Counted from the stretch's first letter, positions 1 to 6,549 are shown. The stretch: 6,935 bases of DNA from an uncultured Anaerovibrio sp. (GCA_902785445.1 CACZYN010000119.1:1-6935); one strand, 5' to 3'. Translations and numbers: made by a program. The notes: generated by a model from the sequence alone, not told the origin.

Positions 1-1323
1 TTTCTTGGTCATCAATGCTACCGACTCAACGTGGCTGCTGGCCACGAACATATCCACTGGCTGGACTTTTTCAGCCTTGTACCCCAGCTTATCCAATATT
101 TCCAGATCCCTTGCAAGATTTGCAGGATTGCAGGAAACATATACAATACGGTTTGGCTTCATATTGGCAAAGGTTTTTAATACCACTTCTGTACAGCCGG
201 CCCGTGGTGGGTCCACCACTATTACATCAGGGCGGATACCCTGATTATAAAGTCTTGGCATTACCTTGGTACAATCACCCACTATAAATTCAGCGTTCTT
301 AACGTTATTTTCACGGGCATTTTTCTCCGCATCCTTAATGGCCGGGCTTACTATTTCTACGCCATAAACTTTACGGGCCTTCTGAGCCAAATAAAGACTT
401 ATAGTACCTGTGCCACAATAAGCATCAATTACTGTTTCATTCCCTGTAAGCTGGGCAAACTCCAGAGCTGTATCATACAGTACTTCTGCCTGCTTAGTAT
501 TGACCTGGAAAAAGACCGGGCCGAAACATTAAAATTAAATTTCCCTAATTGGGCCTTTATTGTCGGTCTGCCCCATAAAAGCTTCGTTTCCCGACCTAAA
601 ATCACGTTATTACGATAGGTCTGGATATTCTGCTGAAGGCTTACCATCTGAGGCAGACGGCTGCGAAGCATCTTGATTATTTCCTTTTCACGGGTTAGCT
701 GCTTGGTGGCAGTAACCAGCACCACCATTAATTGGCCTTTTTTACCGGTTCTGGCCACAACATGTCTCATTACACCAGTATGACGATCCTCATTGTAAGC
801 TGGTATACCTAGCTTATCAATAACTTCCCGAACAGCACAAATAGCCTCGTTATTCAGCTTATCCTGAATAAGACAGTCCGAGGCATCAATTATCCTATGG
901 GTGCCTTTGGCAAAACAGCCAATAATCGTCTTTCCTTTTTCCCTACCTACTGGAAAAGCAACCTTGTTGCGGTAATTCCACGGTTCATCCGAGAATTCGC
1001 TCCATGGCATCCTTTACCTGCTGCTGTTTGGCCTTTAACTGCGCCTCGTAAGACATGTGCTGCAACTGACAGCCACCGCACTCCTTATAAATACCACAGG
1101 CAGGTTCCACCCGATCAGGACTGGCTTTAACTATCTTCACCAACTGCCCGGTAGCGTAACTCTTTTTTACCTCTGTAATTTTTACCGTCAGTTCTTCATG
1201 GGGCAAACCGCCCTCCACAAAGACAGTAAAGCCTTCTATGCGCCCTACGCCTTCCCCACTGGTGCCTAAGCTGTTTATGGTCAAATTATATTGTTTTCCC
1301 TGCTCCACCGGCAATTTTGCCAT
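1..1323 (-). pseudogene. rlmD: RlmD-like 23S rRNA (uracil-C5)-methyltransferase, disrupted twice; 3' end at window edge
   Basis: Intact relatives of the TrmA/RumA family methylate a uracil C5 of 23S rRNA with S-adenosylmethionine. I chose the ATG at 1321-1323 because AGGAGG lies 8 bases upstream; an in-frame Met further up has no such site. Segment 1 (1323 to about 1000) encodes a TRAM RNA-binding domain and the iron-sulfur cysteines C76, C82 and C85 (CGIYKECGGC), then hits TGA at 985-987. Segment 2 (about 998 to 514, shifted frame) continues with EPWNYRNKVAFPVG and the region before the SAM fold. Segment 3 (about 513 to 1, same frame as segment 1) encodes DAYCGTGTISL (SAM binding), VVDPPRAGC, YVSCNP with the nucleophile Cys at 130-132, and the SSHVESVAL tail with the Glu at 25-27. 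The first break also lacks about a dozen linker residues; the second is one missing base in the run at 509-513. Catalytic residues survive, so the damage is recent or artefactual. Only a few C-terminal codons should lie outside the window. Confidence 0.88.
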
Positions 1324-1329
1324 TTTGTT

Positions 1330-1336
1330 TCCTCCT
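1330..1336 (-). promoter_or_regulatory. Shine-Dalgarno site fixing the rlmD start
   Basis: On the minus strand a consensus AGGAGG lies 8 bases before the ATG at 1323. It decides the start in favour of the MAKLPVEQ protein over the longer in-frame reading that begins at 1383, whose extra residues are unlike the family. Confidence 0.85.
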
Positions 1337-1367
1337 GTAAAATTGAGAAAGCGCCAACCTACAAGCT

Positions 1368-1400
1368 GTTTGTAATCGTTCAATATTAATCACTACAAAC
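1368..1400 (-). repeat. Inverted repeat in the gph-rlmD gap
   Basis: GTTTGTA(A/G)T-type arms at 1392-1400 and 1368-1376 can pair over 9 bp, including one G-T wobble, around a 15-base loop. It lies in the 100-base gap between the phosphatase stop and the methyltransferase start and has no U-tract, so it is not a clear terminator. The long loop makes its significance doubtful. Confidence 0.3.
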
Positions 1401-1423
1401 CGCATATAGCTGACGCCAAAAAA

Positions 1424-2098
1424 TTAATTTTCTTTCTTTTTAAACTGAACCTTGAAGAGCAAATCCGTTGGCTTATCCAACAGGAGCTCTGCTCCGTTTT
1501 CCAACAGCTCATCATCCTTACGGAATCCCCAACGGGCTCCTACCGGCAAAAATCCGGCACTGACGGCCGTCTGCATATCCACACCGCTGTCACCTAAGTA
1601 TACAACCTTATCTGGCTCTACACCTATTTCCTTGCAGATTTCCAAGCAGGTATATGGATCAGGCTTGCGAGGATATCCTGGGCGATCCCCCATGACAACC
1701 TTAAATGTATCCGGTTCAAACAAAATACTTATTATGGTCTTGGCAGCATCCATTGGCTTATTGGTACAAACAGCCATTGGGACTTCCTTTTCAATCAGCT
1801 TTAACAAAGTCTCCCGGATTCCACTATATGCCCTGGTTTTATTCAACACATTGCCATTATAAAGTGCCTTAAACTTCTCCAAGGCCTTTTCACAAAACGC
1901 CTTATCCGCTGCCTTATCAGCCGGCAAGGCCCTCTCAACCAGTTTTCTTACACCATTGCCAACAAAATATTTATATTCTTCCACATCATGAGTTGGCAAA
2001 TCATAAGCAATTAACATATCATTACAGCTATCTGCCAAGTCTTCAATAGAATTAATTAATGTACCATCTAGATCAAAAATTACTGCTTCATAGCGCAT
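1424..2098 (-). CDS. gph: HAD-superfamily phosphatase, phosphoglycolate phosphatase (Gph)-like
   Basis: The 224-aa protein has all four HAD motifs. Motif I is FDLDGTLINS, with nucleophile D9 and acid/base D11. Motif II is T112 in VCTNKP. Motif III is K145 in RKPDP. Motif IV is YLGDSGVDM, with D170 and D174 binding Mg2+. The helical cap is inserted after motif I (about 16-85), the C1-cap layout of the Gph/PgmB/PpaX group. In many bacteria the Gph branch removes 2-phosphoglycolate formed during repair of DNA 3' ends; PpaX-type pyrophosphatase or a general sugar phosphatase are alternatives that motifs alone cannot exclude. The ATG start has AGGCGGAG about 7 bases upstream. The protein ends in a Lys-rich tail (KKKEN). 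It lies between the HD gene and the rRNA methyltransferase, likely within one operon. Confidence 0.85.
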   Translation of the reverse strand: MRYEAVIFDLDGTLINSIEDLADSCNDMLIAYDLPTHDVEEYKYFVGNGVRKLVERALPADKAADKAFCEKALEKFKALYNGNVLNKTRAYSGIRETLLKLIEKEVPMAVCTNKPMDAAKTIISILFEPDTFKVVMGDRPGYPRKPDPYTCLEICKEIGVEPDKVVYLGDSGVDMQTAVSAGFLPVGARWGFRKDDELLENGAELLLDKPTDLLFKVQFKKKEN

Positions 2099-2143
2099 TA
2101 CTTACTCCGCCTCTTTCTCCTCACACAATATCACAGCTTTATT

Positions 2144-2172
2144 ATTCTATAAAACTATGATAATTCCTGCAA
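2144..2172 (-). promoter_or_regulatory. Possible promoter before the Gph-like phosphatase
   Basis: Within the 80-base gap after the HD gene the minus strand has TTGCAG (2167-2172), a 17-base spacer and TAGAAT (2144-2149). The -10 matches at 5 of 6 positions, while the -35 shares only TTG and so matches at 3 of 6. It would allow separate expression of the phosphatase and rRNA methyltransferase. AT-rich gaps give such matches by chance, so this is tentative. Confidence 0.35.
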
Positions 2173-2178
2173 GTTTTT

Positions 2179-2709
2179 TTAATTTATTTCATCTGCTTTC
2201 ATAAGTAAATCGAGAACAGTGCTTTCCATATCTGATAATCTCGATATATCACCAGTATGATGCCTCAATACAATGTTTGCCTCCTGCTGCAGCCCCATAG
2301 CCCGCAACATTTCGCTGCTAATTTGGGGATGATTATAATATCTATAAAGTATATCCTGATAAAAAGCTTCTCCTGAAACCTGCCCCTTTTTTTGCGCCCA
2401 ACTGTGAAAATACTTGTCCAGCAATACAGCCAAGGCTTTTTTAAAGCTTCCCATATGAGGGCCTCGACCAATATCGTGCAACAAGCAGCAACGTTTCAAG
2501 AGAGCAATACTATCATACTGACTTTCGTCTTGAACCAATTGCGATGCTGATTCCAGTACATTCAGAGAATGACGCTGGTCAGCTAAAGTCATGGAATAAA
2601 AGGCCTGCTGCGCCTTTGGGGGCAGCAGGTCATTAATCATATTCTGTTCGTTAATATCGGGGCCTTGGGCAAATATTCCCCGAAAAAATTGCAATACTCT
2701 GTTACTCAT
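2179..2709 (-). CDS. Small HD-domain (HDIG) phosphohydrolase of unknown substrate
   Basis: This 176-aa soluble protein has the full metal-binding set of the HD superfamily: H47, the H78-D79 pair inside a literal HDIG motif (CCLLHDIG at 74-81), H127 (YYNHPQ), H150/H151 (LRHHTG) and D173 (MKADE). Such proteins hydrolyse phosphate esters of nucleotides or related compounds; which one cannot be read from the sequence. The second and later His residues suggest a two-metal centre as in HD/HD-GYP-like enzymes, but no GYP motif is present. Residues 1-30 are poorly conserved and may form an amphipathic start (VLQFFRGIFA). Its ATG overlaps the last codons of hisZ by 8 bases and has no clear Shine-Dalgarno site, so translation is probably coupled to hisZ. 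The downstream neighbour is a HAD phosphatase. Domain call is firm; biological role unknown. Confidence 0.85.
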   Translation of the reverse strand: MSNRVLQFFRGIFAQGPDINEQNMINDLLPPKAQQAFYSMTLADQRHSLNVLESASQLVQDESQYDSIALLKRCCLLHDIGRGPHMGSFKKALAVLLDKYFHSWAQKKGQVSGEAFYQDILYRYYNHPQISSEMLRAMGLQQEANIVLRHHTGDISRLSDMESTVLDLLMKADEIN

Positions 2710-3892
2710 TTTTGATAAATATCAGCTGCTGATAACCTTTTTCCCTACGATAATCTTCCGCCTCCGGTTCCGTAGATGGTCCCAGTGCCAGTTCACAGGC
2801 TTCTCCGGCCTGACGAAGCTTTTGCACAGCTTTTATTGCTTCCGCTTCTTTTCCCGTAGCAAAAGCTACATATACGTCCCGCTGATTTTTGACCTTTTTC
2901 AAGCCATGACGCTCCAAGGCCAACATTATACGCTCTATGCCAATACCGAATCCAGTAGCGGAAAGCTCCCGACCAAAATCGGTAAGCATATTGTCATAGC
3001 GGCCACCACCACACAAAGGGTATCCCAAGCCAGGTGTATATGCCTCAAAAACCATACCGGTGTAATAACTGAAATCCCGTATCACACCTAAATCAAAGGT
3101 AATATACTCTGCAGCTTCATAAGCCTCCAACAAATTATAAATCTCGGAAAGGTTGTCCAATGCTTTCTTGGATTGCTCATTGTTTATCATGGAATAGGCC
3201 TTCTTTAAAATATCCTTTCCACCATGGAGTAAAGGTATTTCCTTAACCTTTGCCTTGGCCTCCGAAGATAACTCCGCTTTATCAACTATGGCATTAAGAC
3301 CTACCAGATCCCGCTTTTCTATAGCTTCCCGTATCTTGTTCTTATCCCGGGACTGAATACCGCATTCCTTCATCAAACCGTTAATAAAATCGACCTGACC
3401 GAGACAAATAATGAAATCATTCAGGCCAGCCTCTTTCATTACACTAACGGCCAAGGCAATAACCTCTGCATCTGCCGCTGCCTTATCACTGCCCAACAGT
3501 TCTACACCAGCCTGATGAAATTCACACTGCCGACCTGTCTGGGTTTGCTCATAACGAAATACACTGCTTATATACGACAATTTCAGTGGCAATTTTTCTT
3601 CCTTCATACGGCTAGCCGCCACCCTGGCAATAGGAGTAGTCATTTCATACCGTAAAGCTAATGTGCGGTTGTTTTTATCAAACAGCTTAAACATATGGGG
3701 TTCCAGGTCACTGCCGCTTACCGCCGTAAGAGTATCTAAAAGCTCTACTGTTGGCGTAACAATTTCATCATATCCCCACACATTAAACTGCTTGGCAATC
3801 GCCGTTTCTATAGCCCGCTTCTCTGCCGCCTCCTGTGGTAAAAAATCCCGTGTACCATAGGGAATTTCCCAGGCTTTTTCTCTATTATCCAT
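2702..3892 (-). CDS. hisZ: HisZ, ATP phosphoribosyltransferase regulatory subunit
   Basis: HisZ is a catalytically inactive paralogue of histidyl-tRNA synthetase. It pairs with the short form of HisG to make the first enzyme of histidine biosynthesis and confers histidine feedback control. The 396-aa protein opens with YGTRDFLP (12-19) and has the class II core. The HisZ-type signature LRYEMTTPIARV (80-91) stands where true HisRS has LRPEGT. Motif 2-like FRYEQTQTGRQCEFHQAGVE lies at 112-131, the histidine-site region VIRDFSYYTGMVFEAY at 270-285, CGGGRYD at 294-300, and motif 3-like GFGIGIERI at 314-322. The tail (about 338-396) resembles a reduced anticodon-binding domain. HisRS is the alternative, but the EMTTP segment, the FSYYTG variant of GLDYYT and the length favour HisZ. 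ATG has only a modest upstream AAAGGG. The gene follows yerC by 30 bases and overlaps the HD gene; no hisG is in the window. Confidence 0.88.
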   Translation of the reverse strand: MDNREKAWEIPYGTRDFLPQEAAEKRAIETAIAKQFNVWGYDEIVTPTVELLDTLTAVSGSDLEPHMFKLFDKNNRTLALRYEMTTPIARVAASRMKEEKLPLKLSYISSVFRYEQTQTGRQCEFHQAGVELLGSDKAAADAEVIALAVSVMKEAGLNDFIICLGQVDFINGLMKECGIQSRDKNKIREAIEKRDLVGLNAIVDKAELSSEAKAKVKEIPLLHGGKDILKKAYSMINNEQSKKALDNLSEIYNLLEAYEAAEYITFDLGVIRDFSYYTGMVFEAYTPGLGYPLCGGGRYDNMLTDFGRELSATGFGIGIERIMLALERHGLKKVKNQRDVYVAFATGKEAEAIKAVQKLRQAGEACELALGPSTEPEAEDYRREKGYQQLIFIKNE

Positions 3893-3922
3893 AATACCCT
3901 TTCACATCCACAACACACTATG

Positions 3923-4219
3923 TTATTCCTTATTAGGTAAACGATCAAACACCAAAGCGTACCCATCAGCACCATAGTTAAGGCACCGCTTTACCCGGCT
4001 TATTGTGGCCGTACTGGCTCCAGTGCGGCTTACAATATCGTCATAGGTATGGCGATCTTTAAGCATTCTGGCCACCTCAAGCCGCTGACTCATGGCTTTT
4101 AATTCGCTAATAGTGCAAATATCCTCAAAGAACTGATAACATTCCTCCACAGTTTTAAGCTGCAAAACTGCTTCGCAAAGCTGATCATTCAAATCATCCT
4201 TAAGCTTTGGATTAACCAT
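3923..4219 (-). CDS. yerC: YerC/YecD-family TrpR-like transcriptional regulator
   Basis: This 98-aa protein belongs to the TrpR superfamily, YerC/YecD branch: small all-helical DNA-binding proteins that act as dimers. Residues about 10-55 form the helical dimerisation part (LKTVEECYQFFEDICTISEL, then MSQRLEVARML). Residues about 58-80 form the helix-turn-helix (TYDDIVSRTGASTATISRVK), with the STATISRVKR recognition helix typical of the family. The ATG start has AGGTGG about 7 bases upstream. It is first in its transcription unit and lies 30 bases before hisZ. As I recall, comparative genomics links YerC-type proteins in Firmicutes to control of histidine genes (named HisR there); the hisZ neighbour fits that. 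Binding to histidine or its operator is not shown by the sequence. Family identity is firm, while the regulated pathway is inferred. Confidence 0.9.
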   Translation of the reverse strand: MVNPKLKDDLNDQLCEAVLQLKTVEECYQFFEDICTISELKAMSQRLEVARMLKDRHTYDDIVSRTGASTATISRVKRCLNYGADGYALVFDRLPNKE

Positions 4220-4241
4220 ATATACACCACCTAATATATAA

Positions 4242-4270
4242 TACTTTCATTCTTTTGCACTTTACTTCAT
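4242..4270 (-). repeat. Two near-identical direct repeats in the yerC leader (possible operator)
   Basis: On the minus strand ATGAAGTA (4263-4270) is repeated as ATGAAAGTA (4242-4250), with starts 20 bases apart and the AGTA ends 21 bases apart, close to two DNA helical turns. The repeats lie just downstream of the inferred transcription start and upstream of the Shine-Dalgarno site. This is where an autorepressing DNA-binding protein might bind. The operator role is speculative; known TrpR sites are inverted rather than direct repeats. Confidence 0.3.
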
Positions 4271-4284
4271 AAAAAGATATGGAT

Positions 4285-4313
4285 ATTATAACACATTTCT
4301 GCAGGTAAATGAA
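4285..4313 (-). promoter_or_regulatory. Extended -10 promoter for the yerC-hisZ unit
   Basis: The minus strand shows TGTTATAAT: a perfect TATAAT (-10, 4285-4290) preceded by the extended TGn element (4291-4293). With a 17-base spacer the -35 position (4308-4313) reads TTCATT, a weak match, as is common where an extended -10 is present. Transcription would begin near 4278, leaving a leader of about 58 bases before yerC. It lies immediately after the lysS terminator, supporting a new transcription unit. Confidence 0.75.
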
Positions 4314-4330
4314 CTATTAAACCTTTGTAA

Positions 4331-4363
4331 AAATAAAAAAAGACCGCCATAAGGCGATCTTTT
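4331..4363 (-). terminator. Intrinsic terminator of the greA-lysS operon
   Basis: An 11-bp stem (4353-4363 with 4338-4348, one G-T wobble, loop TTAT at 4349-4352) begins 14 bases after the lysS stop. On the minus strand it is followed by a seven-T run overlapping the stem base and then ATTTTT. This is a classical Rho-independent terminator and separates lysS from the yerC unit. Confidence 0.92.
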
Positions 4364-4377
4364 GGTTTTAAAACAAA

Positions 4378-5883
4378 TTATTCGGCAATAGGCTTCATTG
4401 TCGGGAACAAAAGAACATCGCGAATGGATGCACTATCCGTAAGGAACATTACCAAACGATCCACACCAATGCCCAAACCACCTGTAGGTGGCAAACCATA
4501 TTCCAAAGCCACGATAAAGTCACGGTCCATCATATGGGCCTCATCGTCGCCATCCTCTCTGGCCTTCAGCTGGTCTAAGAAACGGCCTTCCTGATCAATA
4601 GGGTCATTAAGCTCGGTAAAGCCATTAGCCAACTCACGGCCATATACGAAGCACTCAAACCGATCAGTGATACGCGGATCATCAGGATTACGCTTAGCAA
4701 GTGGAGATATTTCAGTTGGATGACCGGTAATAAAGGTAGGCTGAATCAAAGTATCCTCAACCTTCTCCTCAAAAGCAGCATTCAAAATACCACCAATGCC
4801 AAAGCGCTTCTCATAAGGAACACCGATTTCATCGGCCATAGCACGAGCTTCCTCAACAGTCTCACAGCTCATGAAATCTTTACCAGTTGCTTCCTTTACC
4901 GCATCATTCATACTGATACGCTTGAAGCTGGAGTAATCAATGGTTGTGCCCTGATAATCCACCTGGAGGCTGCCGCAAACTGCCATAGCCGCATCACGGA
5001 CAATGCCCTCAGTAATGTCCATAAGATCATTATAATCGGCATAAGCCTGATAAATTTCAATAGTGGTAAACTCCGGATTATGACGGACATCCATACCCTC
5101 ATTGCGGAATACACGACCAATTTCGTATACCCGCTCCATACCACCGACAATCAGACGCTTTAAATTGAGCTCTGTTGCAATACGAAGGTACATATCCAAG
5201 TCCAAAGTATTGTGATGGGTAATAAACGGCCGAGCAGCAGCACCACCGGCAATAGTACCCAGTACAGGAGTCTCAACCTCCAAGTAATCACGGGAATCCA
5301 AATAATTTCTAATGGACTTAATAATATTGGTCCGGGCGATAAAGGTATCCATAACCTCAGGATTCATAATCAAATCAACATAACGCTGACGATAACGAAT
5401 TTCCGTATCGGTAAGTCCGTGGAATTTTTCTGGCAATGGACGTAAAGATTTAGATAAGAGGTCAAAATCTTCCACGCGAACAGTCAGCTCCCCGCGATGG
5501 GTTCTGAACACATGGCCCTTTACGCCAATAATGTCACCGATATCAAGTAACTTAAACTGCTTATACTTTTCTTCACCCAACACATCCAGCTTAAAATATA
5601 TCTGAATACGGCAGGTACGATCCATCAACACAGAGAAGCTGGCCTTACCATGACCACGAATAGCCATCAAACGACCGGCAATGGATACTTCTTCCTCACT
5701 TTCATCATCACCCTGCAAATTATCATACTGCTCTAAAATTCTGGCATTGTGATGTGAAACCTCAAAACGGTGACCAAATGGAGCCACTCCCATATTTCTG
5801 AAGGCTTCCAGCTTATCGCGACGAACCTTCAGCAATTCGTTCATATCCTCCTGAACAGGAGTATTCTGATTATTATCTGCCAC
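4378..5883 (-). CDS. lysS: Lysyl-tRNA synthetase, class II
   Basis: LysRS charges tRNA-Lys with lysine in the cytoplasm, using ATP. The protein has 501 residues, typical of bacterial class II LysRS. After a short charged N-terminus, residues about 66-145 form the OB-fold anticodon-binding domain (SIAGRLMAIRGHGKASF). Motif 1 lies near 188-210 (IRNYLDSRDYLEVETPVLG). Motif 2 runs over about 256-274, with FRNEGMDVRHNPEFT at 259-273, whose Arg and Glu contact ATP. Motif 3 is GLGIGVDRL at 469-477. I take the GTG at 5881-5883 as start because GGGAG sits about 9 bases upstream. The next Met (residue 14) has AGGAGG only about 2 bases away, which is too close to be efficient. The gene is second in the greA-lysS operon and is followed directly by a strong terminator. 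No T-box leader is visible. Function is certain; the start is likely. Confidence 0.97.
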   Translation of the reverse strand: MADNNQNTPVQEDMNELLKVRRDKLEAFRNMGVAPFGHRFEVSHHNARILEQYDNLQGDDESEEEVSIAGRLMAIRGHGKASFSVLMDRTCRIQIYFKLDVLGEEKYKQFKLLDIGDIIGVKGHVFRTHRGELTVRVEDFDLLSKSLRPLPEKFHGLTDTEIRYRQRYVDLIMNPEVMDTFIARTNIIKSIRNYLDSRDYLEVETPVLGTIAGGAAARPFITHHNTLDLDMYLRIATELNLKRLIVGGMERVYEIGRVFRNEGMDVRHNPEFTTIEIYQAYADYNDLMDITEGIVRDAAMAVCGSLQVDYQGTTIDYSSFKRISMNDAVKEATGKDFMSCETVEEARAMADEIGVPYEKRFGIGGILNAAFEEKVEDTLIQPTFITGHPTEISPLAKRNPDDPRITDRFECFVYGRELANGFTELNDPIDQEGRFLDQLKAREDGDDEAHMMDRDFIVALEYGLPPTGGLGIGVDRLVMFLTDSASIRDVLLFPTMKPIAE

Positions 5884-5903
5884 TTTCTCTATCTCCCAAT
5901 CAA

Positions 5904-6377
5904 TTAACGCTTAATTTCAACAATCTGATACTTAATGATATTCTCGCCTACATGAACTTCAACGATTTCTCCGGCAACCTTACCGGTAATAGCTGCACCT
6001 ACTGGGGACTCATTGGAAATTTTACCCTTATCAGGATCAGCCTCAGTGGAACCTACGAGTTTGTACTCCTCAGTCTCATCGAACTCCAGGTCCTTCAACA
6101 CAACCTTGGAACCGAGATTTACCACATCAGAATCGGTATTATCGTCAATGATCTTAGCATTACGAATTTTCTCCTCCAATTCGGCAATTTCGCCCTCAAG
6201 AAAGGATTGTTCGTTCTTAGCATCATCATACTCGGAGTTCTCAGAAAGGTCTCCCAAAGCGATAGCGGCTTTTAAGCGATCAGCCACCTCAAGTCTTCTG
6301 ACACTTTTTAAATAATTCAGTTTTTCCCGTAATTCGTTCAAACCGCCCTCTGTGAGAAGTACACTCTTGTTTGCCAT
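5904..6377 (-). CDS. greA: Transcription elongation factor GreA
   Basis: GreA enters the secondary channel of RNA polymerase and stimulates cleavage of backtracked transcripts, rescuing stalled complexes. The 157-aa length is normal for the family. Residues about 8-76 form the N-terminal antiparallel coiled coil, with the tip motif GDLSENSEYDDAKNEQ at 42-57. This carries the acidic pair D43/E46, equivalent to D41/E44 of E. coli GreA, that coordinates the catalytic Mg2+. Residues about 85-157 are the FKBP-like domain, with the signature SNESPVGAAITGK at 121-133. The ATG start is preceded by AAGGAG with about 10 bases of spacing. It has its own promoter and leader and ends 20 bases before lysS, so the two form an operon, a pairing I recall from other Firmicutes. 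Nothing is missing or unusual in the protein. Confidence 0.97.
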   Translation of the reverse strand: MANKSVLLTEGGLNELREKLNYLKSVRRLEVADRLKAAIALGDLSENSEYDDAKNEQSFLEGEIAELEEKIRNAKIIDDNTDSDVVNLGSKVVLKDLEFDETEEYKLVGSTEADPDKGKISNESPVGAAITGKVAGEIVEVHVGENIIKYQIVEIKR

Positions 6378-6406
6378 TGCTAAAAAACTCCTTTTCTCAA
6401 CAAATA

Positions 6407-6426
6407 TGAGTGCCGTAAGGCACTCA
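6407..6426 (-). promoter_or_regulatory. Hairpin in the greA 5' leader
   Basis: A perfect 8-bp inverted repeat (TGAGTGCC, 6419-6426 on the minus strand, pairing with 6407-6414; loop of 4 at 6415-6418) lies between the inferred transcription start near 6437 and the greA Shine-Dalgarno site near 6390. No U-tract follows on either strand, so it is not a standard terminator. It could be a stabilising, pausing or regulatory leader stem. Role is inference; the structure itself is plain in the sequence. Confidence 0.6.
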
Positions 6427-6443
6427 CTAAAAATTACTACAAT

Positions 6444-6472
6444 ATTTTAATAAATATATTACCCCTTGTCAA
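6444..6472 (-). promoter_or_regulatory. Sigma70/SigA-type promoter for greA-lysS
   Basis: On the minus strand the -35 box is a perfect TTGACA (6467-6472). A 17-base spacer separates it from the -10 box TAAAAT (6444-6449), which matches the consensus at 5 of 6 positions. The start of transcription would fall near 6437, giving a leader of about 60 bases before greA. It sits just after the sepF terminator, as expected for an independent transcription unit. Confidence 0.85.
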
Positions 6473-6483
6473 TAAAACATATA

Positions 6484-6533
6484 CAAAAGAAAATAAAACA
6501 CACCAAAGGAACTGTTGTATTTACAACAGTTCC
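6484..6533 (-). terminator. Intrinsic terminator downstream of sepF
   Basis: A perfect 11-bp inverted repeat (6508-6518 with 6523-6533, loop 6519-6522) lies 16 bases past the sepF stop. On the minus strand it is followed by a T-rich but interrupted tract (TTT, TTTT, TTTT separated by G, A and C). The stem is strong, while the U-tract is imperfect, so termination may be partial. On the plus strand no T-tract follows, so it is oriented for sepF. Confidence 0.75.
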
Positions 6534-6549
6534 CCAGAAACACTATAAA

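Noticed and set aside
993..998. GAATTC (EcoRI site) at the first rlmD lesion as evidence of a cloning junction
   Set aside because: Sequence on both sides belongs to the same gene in the right order, so a chimeric clone is unnecessary; a six-base site can occur by chance.
985..1000. Programmed +1 frameshift at the TGA ending segment 1, in the manner of prfB
   Set aside because: Skipping the T of GGA TGA would give ILG-EPWNYRNK, but the P-site GGA would re-pair poorly with GAT. There is no well-placed strong internal Shine-Dalgarno site, and the missing linker shows that bases were lost rather than recoded.
1452..1862. 136-codon open frame on the plus strand inside the HAD phosphatase gene
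   Set aside because: It is antisense to a gene with all four HAD motifs, low in complexity (Ser-rich), and has no supporting features.
2702..3892. Calling this gene histidyl-tRNA synthetase (hisS)
   Set aside because: It lacks the LRPEGT and GLDYYT signatures of HisRS, has HisZ-type EMTTPIAR and FSYYTG instead, and its C-terminal domain is reduced.
4220..4377. T-box or histidine-leader attenuator ahead of yerC-hisZ
   Set aside because: The inferred leader is only about 58 bases, has no run of His codons and no T-box consensus. The only strong hairpin in the gap lies upstream of the promoter and belongs to lysS.
4720..5163. 147-codon open frame on the plus strand inside lysS
   Set aside because: It is antisense to conserved LysRS sequence, has no family resemblance and no convincing ribosome-binding site; it is a by-product of lysS codon use.
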